Shown: positions 59,472 to 64,000 of the stretch, piece after piece | How positions within the stretch are numbered: the first letter of the stretch is position 1 | How the letters are laid out: each line of letters starts with the position of its first letter | Assembly (NCBI GenBank): GCA_023417315.1 | Contig: JAEZFW010000008.1 | Coordinates: 1-64,000 of the forward strand | DNA length: 64,000 nucleotides | DNA from: Pseudomonadota bacterium | GTDB lineage: Bacteria; Pseudomonadota; Gammaproteobacteria; Steroidobacterales; Steroidobacteraceae | Direction of reading: 5' to 3' | Notes under the pieces: generated by a model | The model's database searches: none | The model's input: only the letters and a program-made list of their open reading frames with translations | Told to the model about the DNA's origin: nothing | Position numbers and translations under genes: made by a program

Positions 59472-59903
59472 TCAGCGCATCCAAGCACGCGGGCCCGCCC
59501 CGTAGCTCCCCGCCCGATCGTCTGGATTTGCGAAGCGGCACTTCTTGAGTGAGAGGCAGCCGCAGCCGATGCATTGGTCCAGAGTTGCGCGCATTCGTTG
59601 CAACTCCTCGATGCGCTCATCGATCTTGCGTCGCCAAGTCGAGGAGAGCTTCGCCCAATCGGCCTGAGTCGGCACATCGTGACGCGGGAGCTTTCTCAAC
59701 TCCGCGGCCACCTCCTGAAGGGTTAGTCCGACACGTTGCGCGAAGACAATGAAAGCTATGCGGCGCAGCACCGCGCGCGGATAGCGACGGTGACCGGACG
59801 CTGCGCGCTCCGATTGGATGAGCCCGCGTTCCTCGTAGAACCTAAGGGCAGAAGGTGCAACGCCACTACGCTTGGCGAGTTGGCCGATTGTGAGCGCGTC
59901 CAT
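59472..59903 (-). CDS. soxR: Redox-sensing MerR-family regulator SoxR
   Basis: A 143-residue SoxR. The MerR winged helix is at the N-terminus: LTIGQLAKRSGVAPSALRFY, EERGLIQSERAASGHRRYPR. A dimerisation helix follows, and then the [2Fe-2S] cluster motif CIGCGCLSLKKC with all four cysteines, unique to SoxR. It senses redox-cycling compounds or nitric oxide by cluster oxidation. A SoxR-type palindromic promoter lies between this gene and the divergent hemerythrin-like gene, which is therefore the most likely target. The stop is two bases from that of the convergent GH13 gene. Confidence 0.95.
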   Translation of the reverse strand: MDALTIGQLAKRSGVAPSALRFYEERGLIQSERAASGHRRYPRAVLRRIAFIVFAQRVGLTLQEVAAELRKLPRHDVPTQADWAKLSSTWRRKIDERIEELQRMRATLDQCIGCGCLSLKKCRFANPDDRAGSYGAGPRAWMR

Positions 59904-59933
59904 AGCGAGTGACAGTCTCCGCGCGGCAGGTAC

Positions 59934-59964
59934 TTGACTTCAAGTGCACTTGAGATTCTATCGT
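59934..59964 (+). promoter_or_regulatory. SoxR-type promoter with 19-bp spacer
   Basis: TTGACT (59934-59939) and TATCGT (59959-59964) are separated by exactly 19 bp, the over-long spacer typical of MerR/SoxR-controlled promoters. The spacer contains the perfect palindrome TCAAGTGCACTTGA (59940-59953), matching the core of known SoxR boxes (CTCAAG...CTTGAG type). It reads towards the hemerythrin-like gene. Confidence 0.85.
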
Positions 59965-60040
59965 GCGCGGAGAATCTGGGGACATGAGAAATCAAGAATG
60001 GTCATGCGCACGATGGTGCGCTCGCCGATCAGGAGACTTT

Positions 60041-60592
60041 ATGCGCGCCAATGCGATCACGGTGATCCACAAGTTTATCCGTCGAGAGATGTTCGACTTT
60101 GCAGAACGCTTGTTTCGCGCCGGACCGGAACAGATTCCGGAGATTCGGGCAGAGCTCGAGCGGCTTGGACAACTGCTCGAAGGTCATGCTGCGCAGGAGA
60201 ACGCTCGCCTCGAGCCGCTGCTTCGCCAGCATGATCGGGGACTTGCAGATCGCCTGATGCGAGACCATCTCAGCTTGGAGGAGCAGTTCGAGACGTTGAA
60301 GCACTCTACGGAGCAACTCGATCCCAGCTCTCCGACGTGCAGTGCGACCTTATTGCGCCTTCACTTAGATTGGAATCGCTATCTCAGCGCCTACCTGCTG
60401 CATCTGGACGATGAGGAGCGTACGTTGTTCGCGGTGCTGGGAGATCGTGTTCCGCCTGTCACCGTCGTGGCCGAGTCGGCCAAGCACCAGGGTGCTGCGG
60501 GCGAGGAATTTCTACTGCGCGTGTGGTCGGTGACGACGTGTGAAGAGCGTGCCGCGATCGAAGGCGCGATCGCACAAGCCGAAGCGGCGTGA
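60041..60592 (+). CDS. Hemerythrin-like (HHE) protein, probable SoxR target
   Basis: A 183-residue four-helix HHE-domain protein likely to bind a di-iron centre. Iron-ligand candidates fall in ITVIHKFIRREMFDFAERLF, LLEGHAAQENARLEPLLRQH, LMRDHLSLEEQFETLKH and LDWNRYLSAYLLHLDDEERT, which give the H...HxxxE...HxxxE spacing. Such proteins handle O2, NO or iron. ATG 60041 follows AGGAG by six bases. A GTG at 59963 would lie inside the promoter and is rejected. Placement under a SoxR-type promoter suggests a role in the response to redox-cycling agents or nitric oxide. It ends at a strong hairpin terminator. Confidence 0.85.
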   Translation: MRANAITVIHKFIRREMFDFAERLFRAGPEQIPEIRAELERLGQLLEGHAAQENARLEPLLRQHDRGLADRLMRDHLSLEEQFETLKHSTEQLDPSSPTCSATLLRLHLDWNRYLSAYLLHLDDEERTLFAVLGDRVPPVTVVAESAKHQGAAGEEFLLRVWSVTTCEERAAIEGAIAQAEAA

Positions 60593-60613
60593 ATCGACGT
60601 CGAAAATAAAAAA

Positions 60614-60637
60614 GGGCCGCGGATCGCTCCGCGGCCC
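60614..60637. terminator. Bidirectional intrinsic terminator
   Basis: GGGCCGCGGA, loop TCGC, TCCGCGGCCC: a perfect 10-bp GC stem. An A-rich tract lies on the left (AAAATAAAAAA) and CTTTTTCT on the right. It lies between the convergent hemerythrin-like and TonB-receptor genes and can serve both. Confidence 0.88.
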
Positions 60638-60682
60638 TGGCCAGGCTTTTTCTACATCCCCGTGCCTATCTAACTTCGTCCA

Positions 60683-63670
60683 TTAGAACTGCTTCGCGAC
60701 TCTGAAGAATACTTCGCGACCGAAGTAGTCATAGCCACTGTACAGCGGTGCGTTGCCTACTCGGTTGTAGTACCCAGCAGAGATCGTGGGCGGCTCTTTG
60801 TCGAAAATATTGCGCATGCCGCCCGTGACTTCCCATTCCTCCGTCAGCCAACGCACGGATGCGTAGTGCTCGAGGTAGTTGCCGGTGTGGAAGTCGTAGA
60901 TGTCGTCCTCGGGCTCGACCTCCAGGAACGTGTCGCTATCCATCTCGTCGATCCAGTCGACCCCGTACCGGAAGCGCCAACTGCCGACCGTGTAGGTCAG
61001 GTCGAGATTCGCGCTCCACTCGGGATACTCGATCGAGCCGTTGTACTCGTCCAGAGGATCGTCCGGGAAGAGCTTGAGCGCTTGCGACTTGTAGTCGGTC
61101 GCTTGAGCGTTCACTCGGAAGACACCGGGGCCGAGATCCATCTCGTAGCGAACGGTGTAGTCGATACCCTCGGCGAACTGCGTCGCGATGTTCGTGTGGG
61201 CATTCGATACGGTCAGCGCGTTGGTCGCAGGATTACGCGTCACTAGACGGCAGAACCCACCACCCGCACGGAAGTTCGGATCGTCGTAGCAGCGCTGCAG
61301 AATGTTGGAGGCACCTGCTTGCGCCACGCCGTTCTCGATCTCGATATCGAAATAATCGACCGCGATCGAGAGCTGTCCGGCGTCTCCGAAGTCCGGCTGC
61401 AAGATCAAGCCGTAGGTGATGTTGTCCGAGGTTTCCGCTTCCAGACCGGCGGCGGCCCCGCCTTCGCTCAATACACGAATGCTGCTCGTGGCGTTGAACG
61501 TGGGGTTACCGGGCAACTCCGAGGCGCAGTTCGCGACACGCACCGCGTTTGGATTCACACCGTAGTTGTTGCAAGGATCTCCCGCTTGGCTCAAGAAGCC
61601 GCTCGTCGGACCCTGGAACTGCTCGAACAGCGCCGGCGCTCTGAACGAAGTACCCTTCGTGACGCGCACCGACGCCCACTCGACCGGGCTGTACACCAAG
61701 CCCACCTTGTAGGTGGTGTCATCGCCGTATGAATCGTAGTCGGTGTAGCGGAACGATCCGTTGAAGGTCAATTCGTTCACGGCCGTCATATCCGCAAGCA
61801 GCGGCACTTCGACTTCCGTGAAAGCCTCAGTGACGTTGTCCTTACCGCGCGTCGGCGTTGCGCTCGTCAGGTTATACAAGTTGCCGTTGATGCTGTTGAT
61901 GTCCGGCGTATCGTCGATCTCGGCGCGTCGATGCTCGAAGCCGAGCACAGCCTGCACCTCGCCAGCAGGCAACGAGAACACCGGTCCGTCGAACGCGGCG
62001 CTGTAGACGGTTTCGTTGTACTTCGTCTTGCCGACTACGCGATCCAAGATGTAGTCGCGGAATTCGTCCGTGAAGTTGCCTGCGATCGTATTTGCATCGA
62101 GCATCGGGAACGGCACGCAGCCAGCGCCGCTTGCACAGGCCAAGTTACCATCGGATCCGACGACGACATCGCTCGCGGCCGTCACACGATCGGTGAGGAA
62201 GGTCTCTTGGCCGTACTCTGCGTCTGAGTCCGAATAGCTGACGTTGAAGTCATACCGCCAATCCGGAATGAACGTGAGATCGCCGCGCAGACCCAAGCTC
62301 GGCTTGAAGAAATCGACCGTCTGATCGCTCAGCGTGTTGCCGTAACCGATAAAGGCGCGGACACCGACGCGTTGCCCGCCGCTCGTGCCTTGATCGGGGG
62401 CGAAGTTACTGCCGGCAAGCTCCGCCGGAATCGCCGGGCTTCCCAGACGATAGTCGAGCGTCAATTGCCGATAGAGCGTCTGTTCGGACTCACGGCGCGT
62501 GCCGAGGAACTCGAAGTAAAGCTCCGCGTCACCCAGCGCTTGCAGCGAATACGTGCCTTGCAGGTACGCAGTAATGATCTCGGCAGGCGAGATCAAGTCT
62601 TCTTCGAACATGCGTGGATCGAACGTATCGCGGACGTTCAAGTTGTTGGTACCGCCGCCTACGCCCTCGAAGCCCACGAGGCCGCTCGTCACGCCCGCGT
62701 TCGGCCGCCATCGGTTGAACGCCGTACCCACCGAGCCGGGTGCGCCGACACCGGTGATTGCGCTCGTGCCGATCGTGTTGATCGTCACACCATTCGAACC
62801 TGTGGTGGTGATCGGATAGCACTTCGGCGCACCCGTGGCGGGATCGATGAAGTCGATCGATTCACCTGTTTCGGGATCTCTGAATCCATCGACGTTGCAG
62901 CTCGTCCAGTCGCGATCGCCGACGTTGATCTTCTCGCGGTTGTAGTACTCGACCGAGCCGCTCATCGACCAGCGCTCGCCCGCGGTGCCCGCAACGAGTG
63001 ACACACGAGTTTGTTCGCCGCCATCGTCGATAGGCTGGTTATGTTGCACTTCGACGTTCAGACCTTCGATATCGGAGCGCGTGACGACGTTGACCACGCC
63101 CGCAATCGCGTCCGATCCGTACACCGATGAGGCGCCATCGCGCAGCACTTCGACGCGCTCGATGATGGCATTCGGAAGTACGTTTAAGTCCGCCGATCCC
63201 ACGGCCCCGCGGGTGCCGGCCGGTGCCACACGCCGACCATTGATCAACACGAGCGTGCGGCTCGGGCCAAGACTGCGCAACGAGATTGTGTTGGCACCGG
63301 GACCGCCGTCGGTGACGAAACCGCCGAAGGCATTGTTGATTTGCGCACCGCCGGTCGTCACTGAAGTCGATTGCAGCGCTTCCGTGGTGGAGTTGAAGCC
63401 TGCGCTCGTGACCTCCTCGCGGGTGATTACCTGAACAGGCGAAGGCGAGTTGAAGGTATCGCGACGAATGCGCGAGCCAACGACGACGACCTCGGCGACA
63501 TCGCGTTGTTGATCGGCTTCGGCGGCTCTTGGATCGGTCGGTGAATCCGACTGCGCCTGTCCCCAGGCAGATGCAGTCATGAGCAACGTGCAGCCGACTG
63601 CGACGGCTTTCGTTGCGGATCCCAGCAACGCGGAATGCACCGCGTTCCTTACGGCAGTTTGCGTAGACAT
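60683..63670 (-). CDS. TonB-dependent receptor (large, C-terminal FRVAKQF)
   Basis: A 995-residue outer-membrane receptor. The signal peptide ends near ASAWGQAQ. A TonB-box-like EVVVVGSRIRRDTFNSPSPV, then VQVITREEVTSAGFNSTTEA, SLRSLGPSRTLVLINGRRVA, ADLNVLPNAIIERVEVLRDG and ASSVYGSDAIAGVVNVVTRS form the plug. The barrel of about 800 residues ends REVFFRVAKQF with the terminal Phe. ATG 63670 follows AGGAGGAAAGCTTG, and the TTG just before it is not needed. The substrate is unknown. Receptors of this form in related bacteria take up siderophores, peptides or polysaccharide fragments. It is a stand-alone gene. Confidence 0.93.
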   Translation of the reverse strand: MSTQTAVRNAVHSALLGSATKAVAVGCTLLMTASAWGQAQSDSPTDPRAAEADQQRDVAEVVVVGSRIRRDTFNSPSPVQVITREEVTSAGFNSTTEALQSTSVTTGGAQINNAFGGFVTDGGPGANTISLRSLGPSRTLVLINGRRVAPAGTRGAVGSADLNVLPNAIIERVEVLRDGASSVYGSDAIAGVVNVVTRSDIEGLNVEVQHNQPIDDGGEQTRVSLVAGTAGERWSMSGSVEYYNREKINVGDRDWTSCNVDGFRDPETGESIDFIDPATGAPKCYPITTTGSNGVTINTIGTSAITGVGAPGSVGTAFNRWRPNAGVTSGLVGFEGVGGGTNNLNVRDTFDPRMFEEDLISPAEIITAYLQGTYSLQALGDAELYFEFLGTRRESEQTLYRQLTLDYRLGSPAIPAELAGSNFAPDQGTSGGQRVGVRAFIGYGNTLSDQTVDFFKPSLGLRGDLTFIPDWRYDFNVSYSDSDAEYGQETFLTDRVTAASDVVVGSDGNLACASGAGCVPFPMLDANTIAGNFTDEFRDYILDRVVGKTKYNETVYSAAFDGPVFSLPAGEVQAVLGFEHRRAEIDDTPDINSINGNLYNLTSATPTRGKDNVTEAFTEVEVPLLADMTAVNELTFNGSFRYTDYDSYGDDTTYKVGLVYSPVEWASVRVTKGTSFRAPALFEQFQGPTSGFLSQAGDPCNNYGVNPNAVRVANCASELPGNPTFNATSSIRVLSEGGAAAGLEAETSDNITYGLILQPDFGDAGQLSIAVDYFDIEIENGVAQAGASNILQRCYDDPNFRAGGGFCRLVTRNPATNALTVSNAHTNIATQFAEGIDYTVRYEMDLGPGVFRVNAQATDYKSQALKLFPDDPLDEYNGSIEYPEWSANLDLTYTVGSWRFRYGVDWIDEMDSDTFLEVEPEDDIYDFHTGNYLEHYASVRWLTEEWEVTGGMRNIFDKEPPTISAGYYNRVGNAPLYSGYDYFGREVFFRVAKQF

Positions 63671-63789
63671 CAAGCTTTCCTCCTGCGAGAGGTTGCGGCC
63701 AGTGATGAAGACGGTGGGATCGCCCTTCGCAATCCACCCTCACGCTCGAAAGCCCCCTTCGCGTGTAGAGAAACCTGAGCGTAGCAAAG

Positions 63790-63819
63790 AGCATACAGTC
63801 GCGAGAGTTGCGTTGGCAA
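63790..63819 (-). promoter_or_regulatory. Promoter candidate of the second TonB receptor
   Basis: Read on the minus strand, TTGCCA (63819-63814) and TATGCT (63795-63790) are 18 bp apart, about 120 bp upstream of the start codon. Judged by eye. The rest of the edge region (63820-64000) shows no gene. Confidence 0.35.
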
Positions 63820-64000
63820 AATTGCTGCAAGCGAGTTGATGCTCGCGAGCCCTGTAGAACAACGGCTTTAGAAACAGGCCCGTGGGGGAAATCTCACTTC
63901 CAGCGCATCACTTGTATACATGTTGCACTTAAGCCACGGCGTTGTCCTGCTTCTTGCGAAGGCGCTGACTGGGTGCACTGCCACAAGTTGGCGCAGCTCC

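Overview
The window is a high-GC chromosomal segment with no rRNA, tRNA or phage structural genes. Two very large TonB-dependent receptors, plant-polysaccharide hydrolases (GH53, GH105), a MddA-like methyltransferase, a PpsA/PpsR pair, a SoxR regulator and many small lipoproteins suggest a soil or rhizosphere gammaproteobacterium of the Steroidobacteraceae/Nevskiales/Xanthomonadales type. The taxon is an inference from gene content and protein flavour, not from a marker gene.

Layout. (1) 0.2-3.1 kb: a secreted esterase, a VOC-family enzyme and a REP-associated tyrosine transposase (RAYT), surrounded by matching REP-like palindromes. (2) 3.1-16.7 kb: a defence island read entirely on the minus strand, in three blocks. 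The first (16.7 to 8.7 kb) encodes a NERD-UvrD helicase, a phospholipase D-like protein, an EVE-linked McrB GTPase and a DUF2357/McrC-like nuclease subunit. The second (8.4 to 5.6 kb) encodes a MazG-like pyrophosphohydrolase and a nuclease-DUF2075 helicase-S24 peptidase fusion. The third (5.4 to 3.1 kb) is an unrecognised set: a 59-residue protein, a multi-pass membrane protein whose start overlaps the stop of the 59-residue gene, and a PD-(D/E)XK-like nuclease. (3) 17-31 kb: an accessory zone of one- or two-gene units (DUF1294, ORF6N, CcdAB, XRE, Fic, SnoaL-like, LepB, lipoproteins, DUF695-RraB, BACON-like lipoprotein, four-helix bundle, pRiA4b ORF-3-like). Almost every gap holds one of two families of palindrome arrays, called A and B here. 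Some of them supply the stop codon or terminal codons of the neighbouring gene.

(4) 32-38.7 kb: a carbohydrate-uptake locus. A FadR/GntR-type regulator is divergent from a GH53 endo-galactanase and a TIGR01782-type TonB receptor. A match to the FadR-type operator pattern lies just upstream of GH53. Two SpoIIAA-like STAS paralogues bracket the locus. (5) 39-64 kb: more ordinary chromosome. It carries an alpha/beta hydrolase-LuxR fusion, MddA-like methyltransferase, maleylacetoacetate isomerase, PpsA with divergent PpsR, a copper-binding-type four-helix protein, a zincin lipoprotein with an EF-hand, nicotinate phosphoribosyltransferase, acyl-CoA desaturase, a GH105/ThuA/methyltransferase cluster, a trehalose-synthase-like GH13, SoxR with a textbook SoxR-type promoter in front of a hemerythrin-like gene, and a second TonB receptor.

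The parts most likely to be undescribed are the three-gene membrane/nuclease cassette at 3.1-5.4 kb and the A/B palindrome arrays that partition the 17-31 kb accessory zone.
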